A stretch of 64,000 nt of DNA from Candidatus Opimibacter skivensis (GTDB lineage Bacteria > Bacteroidota > Bacteroidia > Chitinophagales > Saprospiraceae): NCBI GenBank assembly GCA_016722045.1, contig JADKGY010000031.1, forward strand, positions 1 to 64,000, written 5' to 3'. The translations under genes were made by a program, and so were the position numbers. The notes under the pieces are model-generated. The model did not search any database, was not told the origin of the DNA, and saw only the letters and a program-made list of their open reading frames with translations. Below, piece by piece: positions 1 through 11,381 of the stretch. The first letter of the stretch is position 1, and each line of letters begins with the position of its first letter.

Positions 1-2
1 TT

Positions 3-143
3 TATTCAACGTTATTTAATAATAATAGTACGAATATACCATTTTGTCATAAGGCAGGGCTACAGGCAATTGAATTTGCAGAAACGTCCTTTGAGCCGAT
101 CGATGGAATTGCTGTTCATCAAATTCCTGTTTTAATATCATAA
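3..143 (+). CDS. C-terminal end of an unidentified protein (partial)
   Basis: An open frame runs in from the left edge and stops at TAA 141-143. It encodes about 46 residues and ends in ...GIAVHQIPVLIS. It is only 12 nt upstream of the gasdermin start on the same strand, so the two are probably co-transcribed. Bacterial gasdermins are usually encoded beside the protease that activates them (caspase-like or trypsin-like), so this could be the tail of such a protease. The visible segment has no catalytic motif and I cannot identify the family. Confidence 0.5.
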   Translation, partial: YSTLFNNNSTNIPFCHKAGLQAIEFAETSFEPIDGIAVHQIPVLIS

Positions 144-155
144 ACTTTTCTTCCT

Positions 156-960
156 ATGTCTAAAGTATTACAAAATCAATTGGCCGATTATGGTTATAAT
201 CTTGTAGCCCTGCCAAAGGCGGATATCAAACCTCTCCTCCTTCTGTACAAGAACAATGATATCGTAAGCTCAGTGGAGAGCTCAATGATTAAACTTTTTA
301 AAATAGCGGATAGCGCTCCACCTTTAGTTATACACGACACTTCAGTGGCTGACATTGCGGGGTCTGCTAACATTAAGTTTGATGCAGATGCCGGTATTAA
401 TATACTTGATTGGCCTCCTGCAAAAAACTAAACATGGGCAATTTGCAAGCGTCGATGAAACTAAATGCCAATAATAAAGTCCTGATCTCTTACGAAAATA
501 TTACTGAGGATAAGGTAAGCCTTCTGGAGCTGGATAATTTTATCAATGGTTCAGAACCAGATACCACCAATTTTAAAACATTCAGGGAAAAACTTGAAAA
601 CAATGAACTTTTTTGTAGTGAACGCGGTGCTAAAGAGTAATTCTTTTTCTATAACCGTAGAGGGATGAGAATGGCCAGGCCATAAATATAGATGCTGACG
701 TGAAAACTATTGTTAATGTCAATGTGGACGTTTCACATAATAAGAATAATACTTTGACTCTTAAGCACGATACCTCAGAACCATTAGTGTTTGCTTTTAA
801 AGCACAAAGGATTATTTATGATCGCAAAAAATGGTGGGAATTCTTTAGACGTGAAGAGGCTCATTTTCAAATAAAGGACCAACAAGGAGTAATTTTAAAA
901 AATGAAAGTGATTTCCCAACAAGTTCTCTACAAGGAGATCTAACACTTTTTGATATTTGA
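156..960 (+). CDS. Bacterial gasdermin (bGSDM), pore-forming cell-death protein, broken by three frame shifts
   Basis: The three frames joined give about 267 residues, the normal bGSDM length. Family landmarks appear in order: an N-terminal LADYGYNLVALPKADIKPL strand, a VADIAG segment, an ENITEDKVSLLELDNFING block, a VVNAVLKSNSF strand, an ENGQAINIDADV strand, and the C-terminal EPLVFAFKAQRIIYD core strand followed by a short charged tail. In the family, the C-terminal tail holds the protein inactive until a partner protease cuts it; the N-terminal part then oligomerises into a large inner-membrane pore and kills the infected cell. The frame breaks are at about 423-428 (A6, one base short), 609-614 (T6, one base long) and about 664-667. 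The fragments are 156-431, 410-640 and 700-960. No cysteine near the N-terminus is visible, although several family members are palmitoylated there. The homopolymer positions favour sequence error, but a pseudogene is possible. Confidence 0.88.
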
Positions 961-1088
961 TTTTGCTCCTCTAACTTATATTTGTGTCAGGTCTATATCC
1001 ATACCAAAATCAACCCCTATAAAATTGCCTTGAAAACATTCATTAGCGAACTTGCTTTGTTTCCACAGCATGATTCTGTAATAATTTT

Positions 1089-2375
1089 TCATATGAGTCT
1101 TATTTTACCCGTCAATAAATTCTGCATCATCCCTTGCTTTATCATTTTGTATTTCTCCAATTTCTTTTCAAAAGAATCAATTTCGGCATCCATATCGATT
1201 AGAACTTTACATATCACTGATTGCTCCTTTAATGTTGGAGGCAAGCTAATTGGTAACTCTTTAAACTCATTACCATTGATGCCCGGCTGCCCGGTTCTCA
1301 TTGAATTTGATCGAATCCAATTCCAATAGGCTGATGTCTGTGTATAAAATTGAAAATATTCAGGAATTAATTTATCAGGATTTACCTTCACCCTGATTAA
1401 GAATCCGGCAAAAACCAATTTACCATCTCTATTATTATACAAATATGTTTTCCCAACACTTGCACCTGTTCTAGCAAATACTAAATCACCCTTTTCAAGA
1501 TAATATGAAGACGAAGCAAAAAGATCAACTGATACAATATTCTTCTTTGAATATTTCCCATCTTCAGTAATGTCCGTAATCCTCAAATATACTGGCAATG
1601 ATTCATTGTATGGAACAGCTGCTGCATTAATTCCATAATTAGGATTTTGCTTCAAACAATCACCCAATTTTTTTTCGACCCATCCCTCCTTCGGCCTCAA
1701 CAACTCCTGCATAGCCCCCTGCTTGATATTTCGTTTTTTTGCGATGAGTTTTTCTAATCCGGTGATAAGTGCTTCGGCATCGTTTAGGGCAGTTGCAATG
1801 GCGATTTGTTCGGCTTTGGTGGGAGGAAGGGGGATTTTAATTACTTTCAAATTAGTTTTTGATACACCGTAGACTTTCAAACCAGTTGCCAAAGTATCCA
1901 TTTGTTTTTTTACCATCTTGTTTGAATGGATATAGCCTTTAAAGCCATTAGCAAGTAATCCATTATTATCTCGAAGTAAAAAAGTATGCAATCCGGAAAT
2001 AATTTTTAAATCGGAAATATTCCTGACTTCAACACTTTTACCAACTCCTTCATAATCCTCGGATGCATCAGCCATTAATAAGTCACCTTCTCTAAGCAGA
2101 GGATATTTCCTTAATTGGTCTAGCTTTATTGTAGGAAGTTCATTTTTGTTTAAATCTAAAAAATGATTCCATTTTGTATGAATGTCGCCATAATGAATAT
2201 ATTTTATCTCATCATTCTTGGTTAATTGAGCCCTTGAATATGTTGCAGTTGTTAAGAAATCAAAAGCTTCATCATACGTGACTAGTTTCCAATCCTTTGG
2301 AATGATTCCAACCTCGGTTTGTTGAAAACCGTTATTGGTCTTCACTACTTTTGTATTTGATTGACTAATTTTCAT
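1089..2375 (-). CDS. hsdS: Type I restriction-modification specificity subunit HsdS
   Basis: This 428-residue protein selects the DNA target for the HsdM methylase. It has the classic two-repeat layout: target-recognition domain 1 (about residues 20-175), a conserved helical spacer beginning LPPTKAEQIAIATALNDAE, target-recognition domain 2 (about 220-375) and a second spacer beginning LPPTLKEQSVICKVL. Each spacer ends in a similar helix (IKQGAMQELL and IKQGMMQNLL). It starts 2 nt after the hsdM stop, so the genes are co-transcribed. The frame is intact, unlike hsdM. Its 3' end is convergent with the gasdermin gene. Confidence 0.93.
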   Translation of the reverse strand: MKISQSNTKVVKTNNGFQQTEVGIIPKDWKLVTYDEAFDFLTTATYSRAQLTKNDEIKYIHYGDIHTKWNHFLDLNKNELPTIKLDQLRKYPLLREGDLLMADASEDYEGVGKSVEVRNISDLKIISGLHTFLLRDNNGLLANGFKGYIHSNKMVKKQMDTLATGLKVYGVSKTNLKVIKIPLPPTKAEQIAIATALNDAEALITGLEKLIAKKRNIKQGAMQELLRPKEGWVEKKLGDCLKQNPNYGINAAAVPYNESLPVYLRITDITEDGKYSKKNIVSVDLFASSSYYLEKGDLVFARTGASVGKTYLYNNRDGKLVFAGFLIRVKVNPDKLIPEYFQFYTQTSAYWNWIRSNSMRTGQPGINGNEFKELPISLPPTLKEQSVICKVLIDMDAEIDSFEKKLEKYKMIKQGMMQNLLTGKIRLI

Positions 2376-2377
2376 GC

Positions 2378-4824
2378 TTAGTAAGTAAAACCCATTTGAA
2401 CAAGATGAGTTTTTACTTTTTGTTCAAGATCAGTTACTTCATTTTCAAATTTAGGCAATGGCGTTTCATACCTTTCTGCCAATTCTTTGATACGCTGTGT
2501 AAGGCGGTGACTGATGTTATCCATTTCCGTTCGTATACGTTGATCCATGCTGTGCATCCATTTTTTATCCACCACGATTGTTTTTATTTCATCAATGGTG
2601 AGTGTAGGGTATTTCCTGATGATCAATGCTTCCAAGGCTATAAGTGATGCTTTTATCTTTGATTGTATTTCGGATTCGTCATCCATCAGTTTTTTATAGG
2701 CGTGCAGCATATCATATTCTTCTGCATTGTCTTTATTTCGTTTGCCTGTGTCTTTGATTGCTATTAATAAATTGCCCTTGCTTATTTTTTGTTTATCATC
2801 TATGGCATTGCTGAGCAATCCATCTTCACCTCCATGCTCTTCTCTTAGTTCATCCATCTTTGTATTCAGGGTATCTGCTTTGGTATTCAGATCATCGATT
2901 GCCTTCTGCTCTTTTGCAAAATATTCCTGTATGATCAACGAAGTAGGTATCAACCTGCCTTCCAGTCCTTCGATACCAGCTACCTGCTTTACGATTTCCT
3001 TGTCGCCTTTTTTGGTTTTTTTCTCAATCCGTTTTACTTCTTTGCCTGCCTTCCAGCCATCTGCCGTCAGCTCATACATATCATCCTGCATGGTTTCTGA
3101 CCAATAGTCCATCATGTGCTGATACATGGCGTATTTGTCGGTCAGTTGTCTCCCGGTATAATGTTTCAATAGGTTTTCAGCAATACCATGTATTTCCTGT
3201 TTTGGATGAAACCCTTTGTCCAATGCTTTAGCATAAGCTGTGGTCTCCGTTTTCCATTTCGTAAACACCTTATCCATAAGCTTACTGAATGCCGTGAATT
3301 CCGGATGATTGAAAATAGTTTCTTTCAATTGACCGGGAGCTACGGATAGTTTGGCATAATCCTTCCGTCCGGATGGCTTGAACAATGATGCTTTCAATGA
3401 AGGATACACAGTCCAATAATGTTGAAGCGCATCTATATCCCTTTTAGGTATGCCGCCCAGCAAATGAGCTTCGATGTCCTGCAGGTCTTCCGGTTCCTGA
3501 CTGTCGATATAGCGGGGTATGTTGAGATTATAATCATTCTAGGATCGGCGATCTCTGCGATAGGTATGATGCGAGAATACTTATCTATTTCAAGCCGATT
3601 GTTGAAGGTGTCCACGATCCGATGTATGTCCTGCTCACGAAGACGGTTTTTATTTCCGTCCTTGATATACCCCTTGCTCGCATCAATCATAAAAATATCC
3701 TTACGATCATGAGCATGTTCCTTATCCAGGATCATCAGGCAAGCAGCGATACCTGTACCATAAAATAAGTTAGGTGGCAGACCGATGATGCCTTTTATAT
3801 ATCCTTTCTTAATTATTTTCTTGCGGATATCTGCTTCAGCATTGCCTCGGAACAATACACCGAGCGGGAGAACAATGGCACCCTTACCCTTTGATTTCAA
3901 CGATTTGATGAGGTGCAACAGAAAAGCGTAATCACCATTTTTCTTTGGCGGCAGATTATCGTATCCTTCAAAACGTTTGTAGACATCATTAGCCGGATCA
4001 AGACCATTCATCCACGATTTATTGCTAAACGGTGGATTAGCTACGGCGAAGTCAAAGGTTTTAAGTTCTCCCGTAGTATCATCTTTGAATTCAGGCGAAG
4101 CGAGTGTGTTTCCCTGTAGTATTTCAGAAGCAAAGTTGCCATGCAGCCACATATTCATCACCGCCAGGGCGCGAGTGGCATTGTCCATTTCCTGACCATA
4201 GATCGTGATGCCATGTGGGGCTTCATCTGCCGCTTTGAGCAACAGTGATCCTGAACCGCTTGTAGGATCATAAAGAGATTCTGATTGGCTTTTCGATTTA
4301 TTGATGCCGATCACTTTGGACATGATACGTGACACTTCGGAGGGTGTATAGAATTGGCCCTTGCTCTTGCCGCTCTCGCTGGCGAAGTGCCGCATGAGAT
4401 ATTCGTAGGCATCGCCGAGGATGTCGTCATTTTCTGCGCGGTTGCTGCTAAAGTCGAGTTCGGGTTTTTCAAAGATTTCGATCAGATTGCTGAGCTTGTC
4501 TACTTTATCCTTTCCTTTCCCCAGCTTTTCGTCATCATTGAAGTCAGCCACAGTGATCACACCGGTCAGGTCATTTGCTTTGGCCAGTTCTCCGATGATC
4601 TTGTTGATTTTGTCGCCGATGTCGGACTGTCCCTTGAGTTTCACCATGTCTTTGAAGCTCCCGCCTTTGGGAATTTCAACGAGGGCACCACCTTTGTCGG
4701 AAACATACTTCATGAATAGGAGTACCAATACCTAGTATTTGTATTGGCTGGCGTCCATGCTGCCGCGTAGTTCGTCGCAGCTGGCCCAGAGGGAGGAGTA
4801 GAGTTCTGATTTTTTTATGGGCAT
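2378..4824 (-). CDS. hsdM: Type I restriction-modification methyltransferase HsdM (in-frame TAG and one frame shift)
   Basis: The reading frame starts with MPIKKSELYSSLWASCDELR, the HsdM N-terminal helical domain. It then meets a TAG at 4732-4734 where the family has a YKDYVLVLLF-type sequence (here YKY-stop-VLVLLF). Further on are the S-adenosylmethionine site DPTSGSGSLLL and the catalytic NPPF motif (VANPPFSNK) of N6-adenine methylases. Near 3540 the frame shifts into 2378-3463, which carries NDYNLNIPRYID and a long helical C-terminal extension. The total of about 815 residues fits the long HsdM subfamily. The specificity gene follows directly, but no HsdR translocase/nuclease gene is visible on either side. 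If both breaks are real, the methylase is dead; if they are errors, this is an orphan modification pair or hsdR lies elsewhere. Confidence 0.9.
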
Positions 4825-4914
4825 GATAGAGTTGAAGGTATTCAACCTAAAGATGGGGAATTGTTGTCATAGGAGTGGTGTGGAGGGGGCAGTTGGAGTG
4901 TAGCTGCCTCAATT

Positions 4915-4936
4915 GCCCCGGGCTTTAGCCCGGGGC
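4915..4936. other. Perfect 9-bp hairpin between hsdM and the CRISPR trailer end
   Basis: GCCCCGGGC, loop TTTA, GCCCGGGGC is a perfect GC-rich inverted repeat seven bases from the outermost repeat of the array. In the minus direction it follows the last repeat and could end or stabilise the pre-crRNA. No U-run follows it, so it is not a standard intrinsic terminator. It also lies upstream of hsdM. Confidence 0.6.
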
Positions 4937-7900
4937 TAAGAAGTTTCAATCCAAATAATTCGGAATCAGCTAGCAAACATGCCTACTACGACAACACAGC
5001 CCACGACGGGTTTCAATCCAAATAATTCGGAATTAGCTAGCAGATTGGCATAGACGATGTGCTAAGTGTGGGGCAGGTTTCAATCCAAATATTTCGGAAT
5101 TAACTAATGGAAATTTCCCCACGACGGCAAGTTAGAAATAAACACGTTTCAAATCCAAATAATTCGGAATTAGCTAGCAGAGGAACAACTATCCGACATA
5201 GCAGGAATAGAACTCGTTTCAATCCAAATAATTCGGAATTAGCTAGTAGACATCTAATGGCTTTGCGATAGGATTACGTGATGTTTGTTTCAATCCAAAT
5301 AATTCGGAATTAGCTAGCAGACTCAAATTGCATCACCAATACACAGCTTAATACAAAAGTTTCAATCCAAATAATTCGGAATTAGCTAGCAGACTTATTT
5401 CTTCTCCTGCCGATACTTTGCTTGGAAGTTTCAATCCAAATAATTCGGAATTAGCTAGCAGACAGATCTTCCACTCTTACGATACGCATGTCGTCTCAAG
5501 TTTCAATCCAAATAATTCGGAATTAGCTAGCAGACAGACACTATTACTCGTGAAGAAATAGTTAATCTCGTTTCAATCCAAATAATTCGGAATTAGCTAG
5601 CAGACAAGTCCAGCTTGGACGATGTATTTCATCCACACTGTTTCAATCCAAATAATTCGGAATTAGCTAGCAGACGCCGTACAAGTTGTTTTTTAAAAGC
5701 CATTAAACAGGTTTCAATCCAAATAATTCGGAATTAGCTAGCAGACTACTGAGGTTGAGCGACAAGTCGTTGAGCTTGAAAGTTTCAATCCAAATAATTC
5801 GGAATTAGCTAGCAGACTCAATGAGATGTGGGGGAGTTCACTGGTGAATAAAGTTTCAATCCAAATAATTCGGAATTAGCTAGCAGACCGTTGAGACCAC
5901 TACTGGAGAACAGTATGAAAGTTTCAATCCAAATAATTCGGAATTAGCTAGCAGACCATTTGTGATGCCGGACACAACTAAATGGTTTTCGTTTCAATCC
6001 AAATAATTCGGAATTAGCAAGCAGACTGTCACTCGCATTTGCGGGCAAAATATTTGTAATGTTTCAATCAAAATAATTCGGAATTATCTAGCAGACGCTT
6101 ACTCCAACAAGCAGGTGACTGCTGTGAAGTTTCAATGCAAATAATTCGGGATTAGCTAGCACATATCAATAGAAGAGTTAAGTGAAAGATTTCCGTTTCA
6201 ATCCAAATAATTCGGAATTAGCTAGCAGACTGTTCACAAGCAGACATAGATCAAGCAACACCACTGTTTCAATCCAAATAATTCGGAATTAGCTAGCAGA
6301 CAAATGGTCGTGAGTTGGCCGTTAGAAAGAAAAGTTTCAATCCAAATAATTCGGAATTAGCTAGCAGACGAGCTTTTGCCAAGCTTCCGAATCCACTACA
6401 CCCGTTTCAATCCAAATAATTCGGAATTAGCTAGCAGACGCAGCCATTACCAGATAACCCAAAGCAATGAAGGTTTCAATCCAAATAATTCGGAATTAGC
6501 TACCAGACACAAAGACAGCAGCCAGGTCAGCCACATCAAGTTTCAATCCAAATAATTCGGAATTAGCTAGCAGACACAAAGACAGCAGCCAGGTCAGCCA
6601 CATCAAGTTTCAATCCAAATAATTCGGAATTAGCTAGCAGACCAACCAAATGCAAGCAAGGTTATATGTTATTGAGTTTCAATCCAAATAATTCGGAATT
6701 AGCTAGCAGACATACTCACTAATGGTACTATCCAGGTATTCAAGATGTTTCAATCCAAATATTTCGGAATTAGCTAGCAGACCACAGTTGTTCCCACAAC
6801 CACTACGTTCGATTTTGGTTTCAATCCAAATATTTCGGAATTAGCTAGCAGACGGAGGCACTTGAACGACTTGTAGATGTCGAAAAATGTTTCAATCCAA
6901 ATATTTCGGAATTAGCTAGCAGACCAATAGAAGATTAAAAATAGACGAAAATCCATTTGTTTCAATCCAAATAATTCGGAATTAGCTAGCAGAACATGTT
7001 CTGGCGGTTGGAGCTACGCTCCTTTTTGTTTCAATCCAAATAATTCGGAATTAGCTAGCAGACCAGGTACTTTGTCCGGTTTGAGGTTGGGGAAAGTTTC
7101 AATCCAAATAATTCGGAATTAGCTAGCAGACTTGCCAACTCCACCATGGTGATAGTCGGAGGAAGTTTCAATCCAAATAATTCGGAATTAGCTAGCAGAC
7201 AGAAGTTGTCACAGACGTCAAGCATGCCAAAAAGTTTCAATCCAAATAATTCGGAATTAGCTAGCAGACGAAAATCGAAGCCGATCTGGCCACAGAAAGA
7301 GTTTCAATCCAAATAATTCGGAATTAGGTAGCAGACTCCTCATGCACCATCTACAAGGTATATCCTGTAAGTTTCAATCCAAATAATTCGGAATTAGCTA
7401 GCAGACTGGCCGGCGAGTATCGAAATCTGGATGAATTAAAAGTTTCAATCCAAATAATTCGAAATTAGCTAGCAGACCTAATTATGCAAATTACCCTACG
7501 TTTCCTCCGTTTCAATCCAAATAATTCGGAATTAGCTAGCAGATTCGCTGCTCTACAATATCAAGTTTACGATTGATGTTTCAATCCAAATAATTCGGAA
7601 TTAGCTAGCAGACAAGTTCTGGAAATTCTAACTGTTACTTTGATCAGTTTCAATCCAAATAATTCGGAATTAGCTAGCAGACGCACAAAGGACGAAATTC
7701 AACCTGATAAACCATACGTTTTACTCCAAATAATTCGGAATTAGCTAGCAGAGAGTAAAAGTAATTCAGTGGATAAATCAAAATAAGTTTCAATCCAAAT
7801 AATTCGGAATTAGCTAGCAGACGAGCTGCACGCACGCTTTTAAAAATGAGTACACAGTTTCATTCCAAATAATTCGAAATTAGCTAGCAGACAGCAAGTC

Positions 7901-8204
7901 TGATGCAAGTATCATCGTTCATATGTTTCAATCCAAATAATTTGGAATTAGCTAGCAGATGGCAAGTGGAGTGTTTCATTAGACCCACCACAAGTTTCAA
8001 TCCAAATAATTCGGAATTAGCTAACAGACAAATCTTATCCACTCCGAGCGATAAGAGCATTGAAGTTTCAATCCAAATAATTCGGAATTAGCTAGCAGAC
8101 TCATCATGCACCATCTACAAGGTATATCCTGTAAGTTTCAATCCAAATAATTCGGAATTAGCTAGCAGACCTCACAAGTCAACGTGATGCAGGGAAGCTC
8201 ACAA

Positions 8205-8260
8205 GTTTCAATCCAAATGCTCCGGAATTAGTTTACTTGTATTTCCAATATGTCAAAGAA
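8205..8260 (-). promoter_or_regulatory. Relic internal CRISPR leader/promoter
   Basis: A repeat starting at 8205 loses its outer 10 nt and continues into a sequence that matches the true leader at 11386-11415. The block TTTCCAATATGTCAAAGAAC is shared exactly. The promoter elements align without gaps: TTGACA (8251-8256), 18-nt spacer, then ACTAAT (8227-8232) in place of TATAAT. It looks like a decayed copy of the leader, which suggests the array was built from two arrays or that a newer array was inserted in front of an older one. Confidence 0.75.
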
Positions 8261-8314
8261 CGAAAGTGAAAAACATAGAAAAATTGGGAGTACTAAGCTA
8301 CGGCAAAATTTTGG

Positions 8315-8418
8315 TATTCAGACCCAATAATTCGGAATTAGTTCGCTGCAGAGCTAACTTATTGGTGGCATACCTATTGGGGATTTCAATCCAAATAATT
8401 TGGAATTAAAAAGCTGAG
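8315..8418 (-). repeat. Two strongly decayed CRISPR repeats beyond the relic leader
   Basis: Around 8322-8350 a fragment reading CCCAATAATTCGGAATTAG survives, and around 8383-8418 another copy keeps TTTCAATCCAAATAATTTGG. Both lack the GCTAGCAGAC end, and the DNA between them is longer than a normal spacer. They mark a dead segment between the relic leader and the intact repeat at 8447. Confidence 0.6.
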
Positions 8419-11381
8419 CTGCAATTGCTTCTCGGAATACCAAGTTGTTTCAATCCAAATAATTCGGAATTAGCTAGCAGACAATATTTGAACAAGCTCA
8501 ACCTACAACTACTGAAAGTTTCAATCCAAATAATTCGGAATTAGCTAGCAGACCACTTTCACATCATTGTCAGATTCCAGGGCGGGTTTCAATCCAAATA
8601 ATTCGGAATTAGCTAGCAGACGACATGTTCTGACAGGTACAGGTGTGTTACTTCTGTTTCAATCCAAATAATTCGGAATTAGCTAGCAGACTCTGAAAAC
8701 CGAAAAAAACAATGACTATTCAAGTTTCAATCCAAATAATTCGGAATTAGCTAGCAGACATGCATTGGTATCCGGTAATGCATGGGTGTCCGTTTCAATC
8801 CAAATAATTCAGAATTAGCTAGCAGACTGTCGTATCGAGAACGGCAAATTAATCATAATGGGTTTCAATCCAAATAATTCGGAATTAGCTAGCAGACGTA
8901 TATATACTCAACCGGAAGCCAAAATTATGTTTCAATCCAAATAATTCGGAATTAGCCAGCAGACAACCGGGAGATGGAGGTAACATTCCTCGCAACGCAG
9001 TTTCAATCCAAATAATTCGGAATTAGCTAGTAGGCACTATAATCGAGACGGTACTCCCGAGTACAAATGTTTCAATCCAAATAATTCGGAATTAGCTAGC
9101 AGACTCATGTCGGTCCTGACTAAGGCCAATTACCGTGTTTCAATCCAAATAATTCGGAATTAGCTAGCAGACCTGCAGAGTTTGCAGAAATATATGTGGT
9201 CGATAAGACACTGGAGGAAGGGTTTCAATCCAAATAATTCGGAATTAGCTAGCAGACAATATCCCGAGGGTGAGAACGATGACAAGGAAGTGTTTCAATC
9301 CAAATAATTCGGAATTAGCTAGCAGACTCTTATTGTCTCTTGAGTAAAGAACAGTATCAAAGTTTCAATCCAAATAATTCGGAATTAGCTAGCAGACTCA
9401 GCGATAGGTTCAATGGGAACAAAATCAATCGTTTCAATCCAAATAATTCGGAATTAGCTAGCAGACCGACTAAAGATATAACCAAAATTGGAAGTGAAGG
9501 TTTCAATCCAAATAATTCGGAATTAGCTAGCAGACAAGGAGTGGGATAATGCCCTTGCTAATTGGACGTTTCAATCCAAATAATTCGGAGTTAGCTAGCA
9601 GACACAGGTCATAGACCTCAGCTCAAGCATCAGGTTTCAATCCAAATAATTCGGAATTAGCTAGCAGACTCGTCCATAATGACGTTCCACTTAAAGTTCC
9701 AGTTTCACTCCAAATAATTCGGAATTAGCTAGCAGACATATCAAGGAGGTCCTTCATGGACAGCATTTGTGTTTCAATCCAAATAATTCGGAATTAGCTA
9801 GCAGACAGGAAGGGGACTTTGATATTTTAAATAAAATAGAGTTTCACTCCAAATAATTCGGAATTAGCTAGCAGACCGTTATCAGAGTGAACTACGCCGT
9901 TTTCACAAGGTTTCAATCCAAATAATTCGGAATTAGCTAGCAGACAGAAAGCCCATGATAAGTATGCCTTCTCTTCTGTTTCAATCCAAATAATTCGGAA
10001 TTAGCTAGCAGACTAAAAATGAAATCAACCGGAATAGATAAGATGTTTCAATCCAAATAATTCGGAATTAGCTAGCAGACATCAGGAACATCTCTTTGTA
10101 AGAAGACTGGGAAATGTTTCAATCCAAATAATTCGGAATTAGCTAGCAGACGGGTAATAAAAAACCTAAAGTAGAACCTCTTAAGTTTCAATCCAAATAA
10201 TTCGCAATTAGCTAGCAGACCATTCGTCCTGAACCAAAGGCGCATGGTACAGGGTTTCAATCCAAATAATTCGGAATTAGCTAGCAGACCACGAACAATC
10301 TTCTTGAGAGCCGAACTCAAAGAGTTTTAATCCAAATAATTCGGAATTAGCTAGCAGACATTGACTACAATGTTTGTATGTTTTCAAGGGAGTTTCAATC
10401 CAAATAATTCGGAATTAGCTAGCAGACAGTAATCCTGCATGAGCTGTCATTGTTACAGGGTTTCAATCCAAATAATTCGGAATTAGCTAGCAGACGTGTT
10501 GCTTCTGATAAGTCTATCGGAGACAGTTTCAATCCAAATAATTCGGAATTAGCTAGCAGACCTGACAGCCGCCCAAGCCAAGGCGGGATTTACTCGTTTC
10601 AATCCAAATAATTCGGAATTAGCTAGCAGACCCTTTTAAATTAACTAACATGAGTACAGAATTAGTTTCAATCCAAATAATTCGGAATTAGCTAGCAGAC
10701 CCGTGAAAACGTTCTATGATTTCGCGAAACATCGTTTCAATCCAAATAATTCGGAATTAGCTAGCAGACTATTGCTATTGTTCGTTTCAATGATGCTCTG
10801 TAGAGTTTCAATCCAAATAATTCGGAATTAGCTAGCAGACCCTATTATGCAATGCAAGCCTGGAGGCCACACCTGTTTCAATCCAAATAATTCGGAATTA
10901 GCAAGTAGACCGTATGGACCGATTTACCAAAAATCAATAAATCTGGGTTTCAATCCAAATAATTCGGAATTAGCTAGCAGACGATCAGATTCTTCTTCAA
11001 GAGGAGATTTAATTGTTTCAATCCAAATAATTCGGAATTAGCTAGCAGACTCTACTACCAAAACGGTGACACAGGAAGTAAAAGTTTCAATCCAAATAAT
11101 TCGGAATTAGCTAGCAGACCTCTCTGAACCGCAAAGATATTACCACTATTCAATAGTTTCAATCCAAATAATTCGGAATTAGCTAGCAGACGAGGAATTC
11201 TTGATGAAATTATCGAAGCTGGGAGTTTCAATCCAAATAATTCGGAATTAGCTAGCAGACTCCTCTTTGCTATGACGCCTTCCAGCAAGCTAGTTTCAAT
11301 CCAAATAATTCGGAATTAGCTAGCAGACAACCACCGGCACCTCCTGCTGAAGAGAAAAAGTTTCAATCCAAATAATTCGGA

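Noticed and set aside
982..1329. 115-codon plus-strand frame opposite the hsdS end
   Set aside because: Antisense shadow of an intact, well-supported hsdS gene.
6986..7027. Spacer with a GGAGCTACGCTCC palindrome as a self-targeting spacer against the REP-like cluster at 53.4 kb
   Set aside because: The arms are in the opposite order to the REP core (GCTCC-TAC-GGAGC), and no extended match to the window is seen.
7055..11288. Open frames within the CRISPR array (7055-7240, 7903-8091, 9340-9549, 10072-10320, 10847-11041, 11055-11288)
   Set aside because: They translate the repeat itself (FNPNNSELASR on plus, LLANSELFGLK on minus) and have no family content.
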